A stretch of DNA of 64,000 bases from Anaspis maculata. Taxonomy: Eukaryota > Arthropoda > Insecta > Coleoptera > Scraptiidae. Position numbers and translations under genes: made by a program. Shown here piece after piece: positions 42,901-55,245 of this stretch. The notes under the pieces were generated by a model. That model saw only the letters and a program-made list of their open reading frames with translations. It made no database searches and was not told where the DNA came from. The DNA lies in contig OX421962.1 in assembly GCA_949128115.1 (NCBI GenBank), forward strand, positions 9,766,262 through 9,830,261, in the 5' to 3' direction. How positions within the stretch are numbered: the stretch's first letter is position 1; each line of letters begins with the position of its first letter.

Positions 42901-45900
42901 TGGCATTTTTCCACAAAATATTGCAGATAGCCCAATTCACATTCTCGGCGAGTCCATGTGAGCCCGAAATACATCATGAATTTTTTTGTCGAGCCCGTGC
43001 ATGACGTAAATCAGTCTCCTGAAAAACTTTTGGGCGGATAATTAGTGAAAAAGCCAGAATGACAACATCACGAAAGTAGTATTTGGTGGTAGGCGTCACA
43101 CACGATAATAACTTACCCTCGAATCCACCAGAATGGCAGTTATGTGCAAAATATGTCGAGAGCCCATTTCATATTTTGGATGAGCATGTGAGCCCGAAAT
43201 ACGTCTTGAACACTTCAATCGTGCTCGTGTATAACGTAGATTGGGCTCTTGAGGGTTTTTGTGAAAAAAAAAGTCAAAAGTGGACAGAAACTGTCAGAAA
43301 CCGACTATATCATTGTAGAAATAGCACCGTGAGACCTGTTTGACCCAAAAACTCAAAATTATTCAAAAATGGATTTCTGAAAACATCCAAAACTTGAAAT
43401 AAACCCTATTCTGCACTTTACAACGGGAACCTATTTTTTCTACAATTTTTGCCGCTGTTCAAAACACATCTATGATAGATTTAGAAAATGTGACGAAATA
43501 AGTTGCCTATCACGTTCTAGAAGATTGAGAGGTGTTTGAAACCAAATATTTATGAACAAATGGCATTTTTCCACAAAATATTATAGAGAGCCCAATTCAC
43601 ATTCTCGGTGAGTCCTAGTGAGTCCAAAATACATCATGAATTTTTCTGTTGGGCCCGTGCATGGCGTTAATCAGGCTCCCTAAAAAATGTTGGCCGGAGA
43701 ACAAGTTGCAAAACCGGAATGACAACATCCCGAAAGTGGTATTTGTTGGTAGGCCTCTAACACAATAATAATTTGCCAGAATGGCTGTTTTGTGCATATG
43801 TCGAAAGCCCATTCCATAGTTTGGATAAGCATGTGAGCATGAAATACATCTTGAACACTTCAATCGTGCTCGTGTATAACGTAGATTGGGCTCCCAAAGG
43901 TTTCTGTGAAAAAAAGTCAAAAGTTGCCAGAAAAGCACTATATCATTGTAGAAATAGCACCGTGAGACCTGTTTGACACAAAAACTCAAAATTATTCAAA
44001 AATGGATTTTTTAAAACATCCAAAACTTGAAATAAACCCTGTTCTGCACTTTACAACGGGGAACCTACTTTTCTACAATTTTTGCAGCTGTTCAAAACTA
44101 ATCAATGATAAATTTTCAAACTGTGACGAAATAACTTGCTTATCACGTCATAGAAGATTGAGAGGTGTTTGAAAACAAATTATGTAAACAAATGGCATTT
44201 TTCCACAAAATATTGCAGATAGCCCAATTCACATTCTCGGCGAGTCCATGTGAGCCCGAAATACATCATGAATTTTTTTGTCGAGCCCGTGCATGACGTA
44301 AATCAGTCTCCCGAAAAAAATTTGGGCGGAGAATTAGTGAAAAAGCCAGAATGACAACATCACGAAAGTAGTATTTGGTGGTAGGCGTCTAACACGATAA
44401 TAACTTACCCTCTAATCCACCAGAATGGCAGTTATGTGCAAAATATGTCGAGAGCCCATTTCATATTTTGGATGAGCATGTGAGCCCGAAATACGTCTTG
44501 AACACTTCAATCGTGCTCGTGTATAACGTAGATTGGGCTCGTGAGGGTTTTTGTGAAAAAAAAAGTCAAAAGTGGACACAAACTGTCAGAAACCGACTAT
44601 ATGATTGTAGAAATAGCACCGTGAGACCTGTTTGACCCAAAAACTCAAAATTATTCAAAAATGGATTTCTGAAAACATCCAAAACTTGAAATAAACCCTA
44701 TTCTGCACTTTACAACGGGAACCTATTTTTTCTACAATTTTTGCAGCTGTTTAAAACACATCTATGATAGATTTTGAAAATGTGACGAAATAACTTGCCT
44801 ATCACGTTATAGAAGATTGAGAGGTGTTCGAAAACAAATTATGTAAACCAATGGCATTTTTCCACAGAGTTCAATTCACATTCTCGATGTGAGCCCGAAA
44901 TACATCATGAATTCTTTCATCCAGCCCGCGCAATACGTGATCAGGGCTCCCAATTTTTTTTTTTTGGGCGGAAATGACGTGGAAAAACCTGAATGGTAAC
45001 TTCAACAATATGATATTTGTTGGGAAGCATCTGACAAAATAGTTATTGAAAAAATGACATTCATGTACAAAATATGTCGAGAGTCCATTCCACATTTTGA
45101 ATGAGCATGTGATCCCGAAATACGTCTTGTACACTTCAATCGTGCTCGTGCATGATGTAGATTGGACTGCGGGAAGTTTTCATGACAAAAGTCTGGAGGG
45201 GATAAAAACGGACTATTTCATTGGAAAAATAGCACCGTGAGACCTGTTTGACACAAAAACTTAAAATTATTCAAGAATATGGATTTCTGAAAACATCCAA
45301 AACTTGAAATAAAACCCATTCTGCACTTTACAATAAGAACCTATCTTTTTTTAAAATTTTTGCAGCTGTTCAAACCAAATTTAGGACAAATTTTGTGAAA
45401 TGTGACGGAATAACTTGGGACTAACGTTCTAGAAGATTGAGAGGTGTTCAAAAACAAATAGTTATAAACAAATGGCATTTTTTCACAAAATATCATAGAG
45501 AGCCCAATTTACATTCTCGGTGAGTCCATGTGAGCCCAAAATACATCATGAATTTTTTTGTCGAGCCTGTGCATGACGTTATTCAGGCTCCCGACAAATT
45601 TTTGGGCGGAGAATAAGTTGAAAAACCGGAATGACAACATCACGAAAGTAGTATTTGTTGGTAGGCGTCTAACACAATAATAATTTACCAGAATGACAGT
45701 TATGTGCAAAATATGTCGAGAGCCCATTTCATATTTTGGATGATCATGTGAGCCCGAAATAGGTCTTGAACACTTCAATAGTGCTCGTGTATAACGTAAA
45801 TTGGGCTCCCGAAGGTTTTTGTGAAAAAAAGTCAAGAGTGGCCAGAAAACGACTATATCATTACAGAAATAGCACCGTGAGACCTGTTTGACACCAAAAC

Positions 45901-48360
45901 TCAAAATTATTCAAAAATGGATTTCTGAAAACAATCAAAACTTGAAATAAACCCTATTTCGCACTTTACAACTGGGAACCTATTTTTTCTACAATTTTTG
46001 CAGCTGTTCAAAACACATCTATGATAAATTTTGAGACTGTGACGAAATAAGTTGCTTATCACGTTATAGAAGATTGAGAGGTGTTTGAAAACAAATCATG
46101 TAAACAAATGGCATTTTTCCACAAAACATTGTAGAGAGCTCAATTCACATTCTCGATGAGTCCATGTGAGCCTGAAATACATCATGAATTCTTTCATCCA
46201 GCTCGCGCAATATGTAATCAGGGCTCCCGATTTTTTTTGGGCAGAAATGAGGTGGAAAAACCCGGATGGTCCTTCAAAAATGTAATATTTGTTGGGAAGC
46301 ATCTGACAGAATAATAAATCAAAAAATTACATTCACGTACAAAATATGTCAAGAGCCCTTTCCACATTTTGGATTAGCATGAGAGTCCAAAATACGTCTT
46401 GAACTTTTCAATCGTGTTCGTGCAGAATGTAGATTGGACTCTCGAGGGTTTTCGTGGAAGAAAGTCAAAAGTGGCCAGAAACGGACTATATCATTGCAGA
46501 AATGGCACAGTGAGACCTCTCTGACCCAAAAACTCAAAATTATTCAAGAATGGATTTCTGAAAACATCTGAAACTTGAAATAAAACCTATTCTGTACTTT
46601 GCAACGGGAACCTATTTTTTCTAAAATTTTTGCAGCTGTTCAAAACGAATCTATGATAAATTTTGAAAATGTGACAAAATAAGTTGCAAATCACGTCAAA
46701 GAAAATTGAGAGGTGTTTGGATACAAATTGTGTAAATAAATGTCATTTTTCCATAAAATATTGCAGAGAGCTCAATTCACATTCTCGATGAGTCCATGTG
46801 AGCCCGAAATACATCATGAATTCTTTCATCCATCCCGCGCATGACGTAATTAAGGCTCCCAAAATTTTTCTTTGGCAGAAATGAGGTGGAAAAACCTGGA
46901 TGGTAACTTCAAGAATGTAGTATTTGTTGGGGACCATCTAACAAAATAATTATCAAAGAAATGGCATTTATGTACAAAATATGTAGAGAGCCCATTCCAC
47001 ATTTTGGATAAGCATGTGAGCCCGAAATACGTCTTGAACTTTTCAATCATGTTCGTGCTTAATGTGGATTGGGCTCCCGAAGGATTTTGTGGAAAAAAGT
47101 CAAAAGTGGACAAAAACGGTACATAACATTTTAGAAATAGCAACGTGAGACCTGTTCGACCCAGAAACTCAAAATTATTCAAGAATGGATTACTGAAAAC
47201 ATCCCAACTTCGAAATCGAACCTATTGTGCACTTTACAGGGAGAACTCAGCGTTAAAAAATATTGCGGAGAGCTCATTCACATTCTTGATAAGCCCATGT
47301 GAGCCCAAAATACATCATAAATTCTTCGATTATGCCCGTGCATGACGTACACCGGGCTCCCGAAGAAATTGTGGGCGAAAATGAGGTAGAAAAACTCGGA
47401 TGGCAGCATCAAGAAAGTGGTATTTGTTGGGAGGCATCTAACAAAATAAGAATTGATCAAATTGACATTCATGTACAAAAGAAAGAATGCAATAAGGAGA
47501 GGAATTTGAATTGGATTGAAAGCTGTCGCGAGCCCATTTCACATTTTTGATGAACATGTGAGCCCAAAATACGTTCTGAACGTTTTGGTCGTGCTCGTGT
47601 GTATGACGTAGTTTGGGCTCCCGGAGATTTTTTTGAAAAGACAGTATGGACAAGAACGGACGCGCACATTGTAGAAATGGTGACGTAGGACCTGAATCAC
47701 CCAGAAATTTGAAGTTATTCAACTATAGAAAAATGGAAACGTCCCAAACTCGAAATAAAAGCTACTGTGCACTTTACGACAGGAACTCGTTTTTTCGACA
47801 ATTTTCGTAGTTGTTCACCCGAAATATAAATGATACGAGTGCTTTAACAGTCAAATCGTAACAAGTTAACTTGGGAATCACGTTCTATGAGGTTAAGAGA
47901 CATCTGAGAACATAAATTCATAAACAATGGGCGTCATTTCGCAAATTGTTGTATAGAGCCCAATTCACATTCTCGATGAGCCCATGTGAGTCCGAAATAC
48001 ATTATGAACTTTTCGATCATGACCGTGTATGACGTAAATCAGTCTCTCGAAACATTTTCGAGAAAAAAATCTAGAGTGGAATAATCCAGACGACAAATCT
48101 CAAGAGGAAGTACATTGGAAGGTGACAAATAATATAAATACGTGAACAAATGCATTTTCTTTTCAAATTATGCCGGGAGCTCAAAATACATCATGTACAT
48201 TTAGAAATATATATATATTTGAAAACCAACATTGGCGATGGGATTACCTGAAAATTACGTCCTAAAATGTTATGAGACGTCCAACAATGTGAATCTGTGA
48301 AAAAAATATTTTTTTTTACATTGTTTGTCACAAAATATGCCGCGAGCCCGAAATACATCA
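39965..48360. repeat. Satellite array, unit about 640 bp with two related halves
   Basis: The marker (A)GAGCCCATT recurs at 40071, 40710, 41349, 41866, 42512, 43159, 43804, 44451, 45080, 45719, 46352, 46987 and 47529. Most spacings are 629-647 bp; two are short (517 and 542). Each unit has two related landmarks, GTGAGCCCGAAATACGTC and GTGAGCCCGAAATACATC, lying about 420 and 220 bp apart in alternation, so the unit itself arose as a duplication. Open frames of up to 131 codons repeat with the unit and are not genes. Units decay toward both edges. Confidence 0.9.
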
Positions 48361-48369
48361 TCCATCAAG

Positions 48370-48445
<76 letters not shown>
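48370..48445. repeat. (AT)n microsatellite
   Basis: About 75 bp of AT repeats with two TGTA interruptions, at the satellite's edge. Confidence 0.95.
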
Positions 48446-49040
48446 TGGGATTTGGTAGTAGAGTAACGAGCGGCGATTCTGGAGAACACGCGATCTTTCA
48501 AGGCTCTTCCCAATAGGTCGCAGTGTACAAGTGCGGAAGTCTGGACATTTCCAGAATATACGCGATGGCTCGGCGATTGAAATACGTGGAGACTTGAACA
48601 TGCGAGTAAGACACATCTGTCCATTTTGACGGAGGTGCCGGCTTCACCGCACGTTGGGATTGCATGCGAAAGGTAAAAGATTATTCGGGAGTCGCCTAGA
48701 AACACATGCCGGGTCACTGTGAAATTTTCGAGAACATTCGAGAAGACTAGTCGGAGGTATGAATAAGCACCATGGATCGCCCACAGATTCATTATTGAAT
48801 GCAAAGTGGTAGAGAGCGGATAGAAAGCGACTGGTAACTAGCGATATTCCCAGGTAGTAATTGTTGGCGAGTATTTATGGTAGGACGCAGTAATAAACAG
48901 TGTGTTTTAAAACGATCGTCTCAATTATAAACGAATCCGTTCGCGAAATACGTAACAATATATTGGGAAATATATAGGATAATATATTGGATGAAATATT
49001 TGACAGTTCCAAGAATAGATATGATGTGGCGCCACTGTCG
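48446..49040. other. Unassigned sequence, possible LTR remnant
   Basis: The minus strand is open through much of 48446-48804 but no domain is recognised. The stretch from TGTTGGCGAG (48862) through TAATAAACAGTGTG to ATACGTAACA (48957) has TGTT...AACA limits and a polyadenylation-like AATAAA. That resembles the end of an insect LTR; no internal retroelement is present. Confidence 0.3.
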
Positions 49041-49061
49041 CATCCCATATGCAGTCCAGTC
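49041..49061 (+). promoter_or_regulatory. Candidate PSE of the U2 gene
   Basis: CATCCCATATGCAGTCCAG lies 62 to 44 bp before the U2 start, where the insect snRNA proximal sequence element A is expected. There is no TATA box at -30, which is usual for RNA polymerase II snRNA genes in insects. The match to a consensus is from memory and weak. Confidence 0.35.
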
Positions 49062-49102
49062 ACCGCGCGCCTATAGGCATTTTCGGTCCACAAACTTTCG
49101 AT

Positions 49103-49288
49103 ATCGCTTCTCGGCCTCATGGCTAAGATCAAAGTGTAGTATCTGTTCTTATCAGCTTAATATCTGATACGCCCCGCATGCGGGGCCAGTATATTAAACT
49201 GATTTTTGGAATTCGGCGGGAGCTGGGGCTTGCTCCACTCCTGCCACGGGTTGGCCCGACATTGCAGTACAGTCGGGATCGGCCCACC
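49103..49288 (+). ncRNA. U2: U2 spliceosomal snRNA
   Basis: The gene is full length (186 nt). It begins ATCGCTTCTCGGCC and has the branch-point-pairing region GTGTAGTATCTGTTC with the GTAGTA core. It also has the stem IIa/IIb block TTATCAGCTTAATATCTGATA, the Sm site GATTTTTGG (49201-49209) and the 3' stem-loops GGGGCTTGCTCC and TTGCAGTACAGTC. It ends GGCCCACC. The extra A in GATCAAAGTG and the CACGGGTTGGCCCG segment agree with the insect form. U2 snRNP pairs with the intron branch point in the nuclear spliceosome. There is no A tail and no truncation, so it is more likely a working gene than a retroposed copy. Compensatory changes in the stems (GCCCCGCATGCGGGGC) support this. Confidence 0.95.
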
Positions 49289-50503
49289 TAATATATATTA
49301 AACAAAACAATTCTAGTTGTCAGACTTCACCTTTCATTATTCTTTGAACGCGATATCAGCACCTAAATTATTATAACTACGAGTCAGTCTCATAAGACGT
49401 CTTATTAGTAGGTAATTTTCACATAACTGGTTCTAGGGCACGAAGAGCTTGCAAGGAGGGCTCCGAAGGGAGGAGTGTGACAAATACATCTCATTAAACG
49501 AGTGCGAATAAACCATTGACAAGTGACATTTCGCCATTGAGTACCTATAAGTACTGACGTTCGCCTACTTTCTTCTATGCAGTAGCAATACCTCCTACAT
49601 CTGGACCCCCAGTACCAGGACAGCCTTAAGTTCTTGATACCTACATACACCTATTCGATGTTCTACCTCGTATTTATACCTCGATTTATACTAGATTTTC
49701 GAGCCGCGGAAAGGCTGAAAAGCCAAGTTAGCAAACATTTAAAGTGACTTCTCCGTGAAATTTGAGTTTTGTCTTGTTCTGGGATCTAGACATTGTTTCC
49801 ATTTGTGAAAAATGAGCGGTTCACTAACATTCTTATTCTTTTCGAGACCGCTTCAGTATCGAGAAATGTTTATTGTTAAATGAAGTAGAGTAGAATACGC
49901 AAGATAGGTACATCAAGAGATACATTGAAGCTTGAAACCGATAGAGACCCGTAAGAATTTTGTATTGGTCTCTTTGTGTGGGTCATTCCAACAGGGTCAT
50001 TTTTGAATTTTTACTCGATCAAAGTAGGCGAGACAAGTTCATTCACAGACTACTTTTAATTAGGAAACTTTTACAGAAGAACGGCAAATTACGGTACGTA
50101 ACACCGCTTCACGGTATAATGATACGTTTTGCAACAACGCATGTTCCATAGAAAATAGAAATCAATTTTCCCTCAGATTATGCAAATTACGCTTACGTCA
50201 TTCAAGCAATGTTGCCAGTTCGATCTTCAGTTTGTCCAGTCTAAATCATTATTTTTCATTTGCGAAACTCTCAAGCCTGGATTTCTTCCTAAAAAAATGG
50301 CTCGATCGATTCTGATGTGCGGCTTGGGCTTTTTGCGGTCGCGGTCGATGTCTAGAGCTGCCAAAAGTTCCAAAACTGACGACTCGGTCGCTACCGCTGC
50401 GGTGATTTGGCAACAGCGCAGCTGTCATTAGTAGAAACTCGCCAGAAACTGTCATCGAAGTCAAAAGTAGAAAGTAGTCTCGTTTTTTATCGAATTTAAG
50501 TTA
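49289..50503. other. U2-Elp4 intergenic region
   Basis: No gene called. Near 50180 there is an octamer-like ATGCAAAT and at 50193 a TTACGTCA site, about 300 bp before the Elp4 start; these could be Elp4 control elements (weak). A 44-codon frame at 50297-50431 begins with an Arg/Ser-rich, presequence-like peptide but is unsupported. Confidence 0.4.
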
Positions 50504-51810
50504 ATGGACAAACCTATGAAAGGAAATTCGAAGATTCCCGGTACGATATGCTGCGGGCAGGACTCCCAGTTGTTGATCTCGTCCGGAATCCATGCCTTGG
50601 ACTCGATATTGGGCAAGTGAAAATTGTGAGGTTACGTTTCTTTTGTTCTCGTCTGACACCGATTTGCTTTTTTAGGGGGCGGATTGCCCGTGGGGACCGT
50701 CGCCATCATCGGTAAGTAATCGGCGATTGTCATTGCGACCTCGGCTTGATTTCCAGTTGAATTTGCAGAGGAAGACATGCACGGATCCTACTCGAAAGTC
50801 ATGTTGGACTACTTTCTGGCCGAGGGCATCGTGACCGGACACTCGACGTTCGTGGCGAGCTTGGATTCCAATCCACACAACATAATCAAAGAACTACCGG
50901 CTGTGATTCAAGGTGACCCGGAACCGGTGGGCTCCGTCAAGTCCATGGAAGACCTGAAGATAGCCTTCAGGTACCGGAACCTGCAGTACAACCAGAAGCC
51001 CGAAGAGACGTCGATCGGACACTTCTTCGACTTGAGCAAAAGGATGGATTTGAAAGACGTGGAGAATTCCGACGTTCAGTACTGGAACGGGCAGATGCTG
51101 AACGGCAGCAATCAGCTGTTTGTCAATCCGGCATACCACGATCTGTTGAGGGCCGTCAAGGCCAAGATTTGCGACGGCAAGTTCTTTCTCAAAGATAATT
51201 CGTCCAAGAAATCGATACTTAGAATAGGCATACAGTCTTTGGGGTCGCCGAGATGGCTGCCGCCGAGGAAATCATTCCATTTGATGAACGAAGGCAGGGA
51301 CTTGGAAATGTTCATTTTTTGCTTGCGCACTTTGGTCAGGTCGGCTTACGCAACCGCCGTCATTTCGATTCCTTCTCATCTCTATCATGAGGTCTGTTCA
51401 CGCCCTGAAAATAAATCTTCTGACTAATTCACTATTATTATGTTTTTGTAGAATTTTCTCAGTAGGTTAATACCGCTCAGTGATATTGCAATGAGACTCC
51501 AAGCTTTCGCCGGCACGGAACTGGAGAACAACGTGAACTTATCAGACTACCATGGCTTTTTCCATTTGACCAAATTAGCGGCAATCAACTCTACCAAGTC
51601 AAAACATCCAGGGTCCATAGAGTACGTTTTCAAACTGAAACGGAAAAAGTTCCATATCGAAAAGCTCCATTTGCCTCCCGGTAACGCACCGTTTTCTTTT
51701 TTTTAACATTGTAATTCTGACATTTTTTTTTAGATATCCAAGAAATTAGCGAAAAGCATCAGGCTCCGTCGATGGGATGTGCAAGTGGCAATAGGCATCT
51801 CGAATTTTAG
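50504..51810 (+). CDS. Elp4: Elongator complex protein 4, five exons
   Basis: Exons: 50504-50612, 50676-50711, 50769-51391, 51452-51680, 51734-51810; 357 residues. Elp4 forms the Elp4-Elp5-Elp6 RecA-like ring of Elongator, needed for wobble-uridine (U34) modification of tRNAs. The product has the family landmarks in order: the SGIHALDSILGGGLPVGT block (residues about 27-44), IIEED, DYFLAEGIVTGH, NILRIGIQNLGSP-type text (here LRIGIQSLGSPRW), FCLRTLVRSAYATAVISIP, DYHGFFHL, FKLKRKKFHIEKLHLPP and the C-terminal HLEF. This is somewhat shorter than the human protein. The first ATG after an in-frame TAG (50468) was chosen; a second ATG at 50516 is possible. Introns are 63, 57, 60 and 53 bp. Intron 1 uses a GC donor (G|GCAAGT), which is required to keep the conserved GGG in frame. 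There are no stops or shifts, so the gene looks functional. Codons are C/G-ending, unlike the repeats. Confidence 0.95.
50613..50675 (+). other. Elp4: Elp4 intron 1, GC-AG type
   Basis: The exon ends ATATTGG and the intron begins GCAAGTGAAA and ends TTGCTTTTTTAG. Splicing here gives I-L-G-G-G-L-P as in the family. The only nearby GT (three bases downstream) would shift the frame. GCAAGT is the usual strong form of a GC donor. Confidence 0.85.
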
Positions 51811-51873
51811 ATGTACGTATAATACTACAACAAAATGTTCATTACTTAATTATTTATTACGCAACGACAAGTC

Positions 51874-51879
51874 ATTAAA
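51874..51879 (+). terminator. Candidate Elp4 polyadenylation signal
   Basis: ATTAAA 64 bp after the stop, followed by a T/GT-rich stretch (TTTTTTTTGTATGT). No AATAAA is closer. Confidence 0.5.
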
Positions 51880-52551
51880 ATTTTTTTTGTATGTACGATT
51901 ACAAGTTTTGTGATATTTGTAATAGTTGATGAATAGAGACGTTTTTATCAAAAAAAAAAAAATTGAAGCATGCAACATTGTGCTAGGTTTTATTGAAATT
52001 CTGTATGAATGAATTTGAGCATAATGATGTAACAATACAAGGGAAATTCCTGGTGAGCGGTTGTAAAATGAGTCACTTGGTTACTAAACTTATCACCAGT
52101 TTATCATGCCATTGAAGTTATTTTCGCTCTGGAATTACTGCTCGCCTTTTTAATCAGCTTCAGATGGAAAACCTTATAATTGAAACATGAATGATAGCTG
52201 AAGGAAGGTCAAAGTACTTTGATGTGAATCCTGTTGTAAAAACCTTCTTCACAAGTGTTTTTGTTGAATTAAAACTTGACTGTGGTTTTGGCTTTGTAAA
52301 TCAATTAAGTTATCATTTTTTTTAAATATAAAATCAAAATTATGACCCAATATGTGATCACGTGTAAAATTTTACTGCAAAATCAGAAGTAAAATTATTT
52401 ATTTATATAATGGTTTTTCAACTCATCATTCATAACTCGTGGGTTACACATTATCATCATTGATTTACCTTTATCAGGTGCCTTGGCTTGGGTTTTTTCC
52501 CCCGGAAACTTCGTACCTCCCAGAAGTAAAATTATTACATGTACTTATATA
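51880..52551. other. No recognisable gene
   Basis: A/T-rich intergenic DNA downstream of Elp4. Confidence 0.5.
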
Positions 52552-52862
52552 CAGGGTGTTTGAAGTCTTAAGGTAGAAAATTGAACTAGTTATAATGGAT
52601 CATAAATCAATATTTCAGCAGTGTTTTTTTTAAATTGTCATTTCCAACAAAATTATCTGGCTTTAAAATTCAACTTTTCTTGTTTTTGAAAATTTGTATT
52701 TCGGTATTAGTTTACAAAAACAAAAAAAGTTGAATTTTGGAGTTGGATAAGTTCGTCAAAAATTGGAATAAAAATAATGATTGCTGAAACATTGATTTAC
52801 TCATGACTCACGTCTAACTATGTAGTTTGATTTTCTATACCAAAACTTCAGATATTATCTTG
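52552..52862. mobile_element. CAGGGTGTTTGAAG palindrome, decayed
   Basis: CAGGGTGTTTGAAGTCTTAAGG and TAGAAAATTGAAC pair imperfectly with a right arm ending AAAACTTCAGATATTATCTTG; TA flanks. Around the middle AAAATTCAACTTTTCTTG pairs with AAAAGTTGAATTTTG. Confidence 0.6.
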
Positions 52863-54059
52863 TATAAGTTTGATTTTTTCTTTCAATAAAAAACCCAAAG
52901 CTGCCCAAGTTTATACTTACAGGAACTTACGGAAAAGATTTTTAGGTTGAATTTATTCATACAATCATTGTACAATCATGTGATTCAAACTTGCCCCGGG
53001 CATTTAATTCAGAGAAGGTTACACAGCATTTTTTTTTGACTTTGTTGATGTCATTCTGGTATCGTAGTAGTATATAGCAGCATCTATATTCAGTTTCACG
53101 GCTTTTTTACTCCCTATCGAAAAATGAAAGGTATAAATAGCGAAAAGAATTTAAAGTTTTCGTTCTTTTTTTTTGGAAACGCCAACATCTATCGTAGAAA
53201 AAAAATTGCCACCATGTCTGTCGCAGGCCTTCTCATCGTGGTATCCTCCGTGCAAGGTCCTTGAAGCTACTTATTTCAATTTTATCAAATTATCAAATCA
53301 AATTAATTATCTTCGGAATTAATTTTTCCAATTGTGACGTCTGTAATTAACTGGCGTCAACTATTTTTAGACCGAACATTTTCTTCTCAAGGCTCCTACC
53401 CCTACACTAGTGACATTAAAATCGGTCTAATTTCCAAAAACATAAAATACAATACAAATTTACGGAGAAAATTACAATATAAAATTCGCCGTTTATTTTT
53501 AATAAATCATATCTGAAGAACGAAACGTCATTTTGGGCTGTTTTTTTTTTTAATTTTAGACACTTTTTGTAAGTGTTTCCTAATTATGATGTCCCAGATA
53601 TGTAGGTACACAGAATTCCATTATTTCTTGTACTTCGTCTAGGCCTGAAATTTTCATGTCATTTCATAAAAATGTGAGTATTTTCCACAATTATTCTTCA
53701 GTTGCGGAGGCTATGACTGCCTAACGTCAACAATATTTTAAATGTTCCACCCCCCGCAGATACTACTCATGTACCAAGTTTCATGAAGATCTGTGGGAGT
53801 TTTTCAGAGGTGTGGAAAAACCGGCTGTTTTTATTTAATACATCAAGTCCCTGAGGGGTACTCCTGCTGGAAGCCAAATTTGGTTGAAATCCGTTCGGTA
53901 GTTCTCGAGTTATTGAACGTCAAAGTTTTGGCTTTGACAGCTTGTAACTTTTGACAGAGACATACAGGGTGTTACACTTTTTTTGTCAATATTTTAGAAG
54001 ATGGTATCATCACTATTATTACACCATTATTAGCCGCTTCTTGATTTCTTTAGTGCATC
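52863..54059. other. No gene; one isolated CAGGGTG end
   Basis: A/T-rich. From 53750 a repeat-like stretch (GTACCAAGTTTCATGAAGAT, TTCTCGAGTTATTGAACG) runs into CAGGGTGTTACAC at 53966. No matching right end. Confidence 0.45.
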
Positions 54060-54785
54060 CGCCTCGTGCGCCAACAGTTACTCCAAGATAAGTGAATTAA
54101 TTAACCGCTTGAAATTTGTGGTTACCAATGTTGATATGATTCGTTTGTTGGTATACCATTTGTCCAGTCCCATTTTGTTGGCTTCTCGTTCTAAACACAG
54201 AAATGCTTCCTCCAATGCCTTGAATGCCCTTCCGGTTATGTCGATGTCGTCGACGTACGCCAGAATTTGCACTGATTTGTTAAACATCGTGCCAGTCGTG
54301 TCTGCTTTTGCTTTTCCTGACTATCATTTCAAGTGCCACATTGAACAGCTGACACGCCAGCGCATCTCCCTGCACCATTCCAGTGTTAGACTCAAATTCC
54401 TTCGACATGCTCTCTTAGGGCATATCGAACCTAGTCCACTCTACTGGTAGACGCTCATTTTTCCATATGTGTACGATCATTTTATGAACCTATTACGTTT
54501 GTGAGCGCATCACCACCAGCTTTGTAGACTTCCGCTGGTATCCCATCATCTCCAGGCGTTTTGTTGTTGTTGAGTTTCTGTATTTTGTGTAACGTCTTGT
54601 ATTGTCGGTTGTTCTATTTCCTTCTGTACTGCGCCCGATAATGCCTGGGTGCAACTGGGGCTATAACTTTCCTCGTTGAAATTCTCGTCGTTCAATAGTT
54701 CCGAGAAGTACTCCATCCACCTATCAAGGATTTCCGTTCTATCCAATATCAGGTTGCCTCTCTTATCCCTATACGTTGTTTCAGA
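54060..54785 (-). pseudogene. Non-LTR retrotransposon reverse transcriptase fragment
   Basis: Read on the minus strand from 54785: RDKRGNLILDRTEILDRW, then EYFSELLND (the usual linker before the RT domain). In a second frame come KTPGDDGIPAEVYKAGGDAL and, in another, MVQGDALACQLFNVALEM. The catalytic box follows as LAYVDDIDITGRAF (54246-54257 encode YVDD), then EREANKMGL. At least three frameshifts or stops separate these blocks, so it is dead. The order and spacing are those of LINE-type RTs in insects. No endonuclease or 3' tail is seen. Confidence 0.85.
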
Positions 54786-55245
54786 TTGATTGCTATCTCA
54801 GTAGGCATTGGAAGTATATGGTAAAAGTCGCTTTAGTTTTGTCTAGTTCTAAAACGTTTATTGTTTTAGTCCCAAGTCAGTGTGACATGTCAATCAAAAT
54901 CAAACGCGAAGTTTTTTACTGTCGTCCAAACTGTCATGTTTCTGTCCACCTAGATAGCTTTTGGAAAGAAAATCGTAATAAGCACCTATCAACGCATGTT
55001 TCAAGAATCTGTACGTGTTACTTATACAGTTACTGTTGTTCCTGTTACGTTATACCTACTCCTACTGTTACTGTTGTGTTGTTCCTTGATTGGTTTTGAT
55101 TACCTGATAATTTTCACGCCATGTGTGGGGATCCAGGTTGTTTATCTGCGAGAGAACGTGAAACACTTTGACGCTGTTACGAAGAATTCTCCAGAGATTC
55201 CAACAATGCAGCTGCCAGCATTCAGCGCGTTGCTTTGATCTTTAG
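54786..55245. other. No recognisable gene
   Basis: A 107-codon plus-strand frame (54776-55099) has no motif and overlaps the RT fragment's edge; not called. Confidence 0.4.

Noticed and set aside
42311..45904. Repeated minus-strand frames of 124-131 codons in the satellite
   Set aside because: They recur with the satellite unit, change length with each indel, and have no domain; they are by-products of the array.
39965..48360. CRISPR array
   Set aside because: The units are about 640 bp, diverged throughout, with no short constant repeat and unique spacer pattern; the window is eukaryotic.
48365..48804. 148-codon minus-strand frame ending in Tyr-Ile repeats
   Set aside because: Its tail is the (AT)n microsatellite and the rest lacks any domain.
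50297..50431. 44-codon frame upstream of Elp4 with an Arg/Ser-rich start; the minus strand here also reads as a plausible exon
   Set aside because: Both strands look protein-like because of local GC content. No domain, no splice partner, and it overlaps the probable Elp4 promoter.
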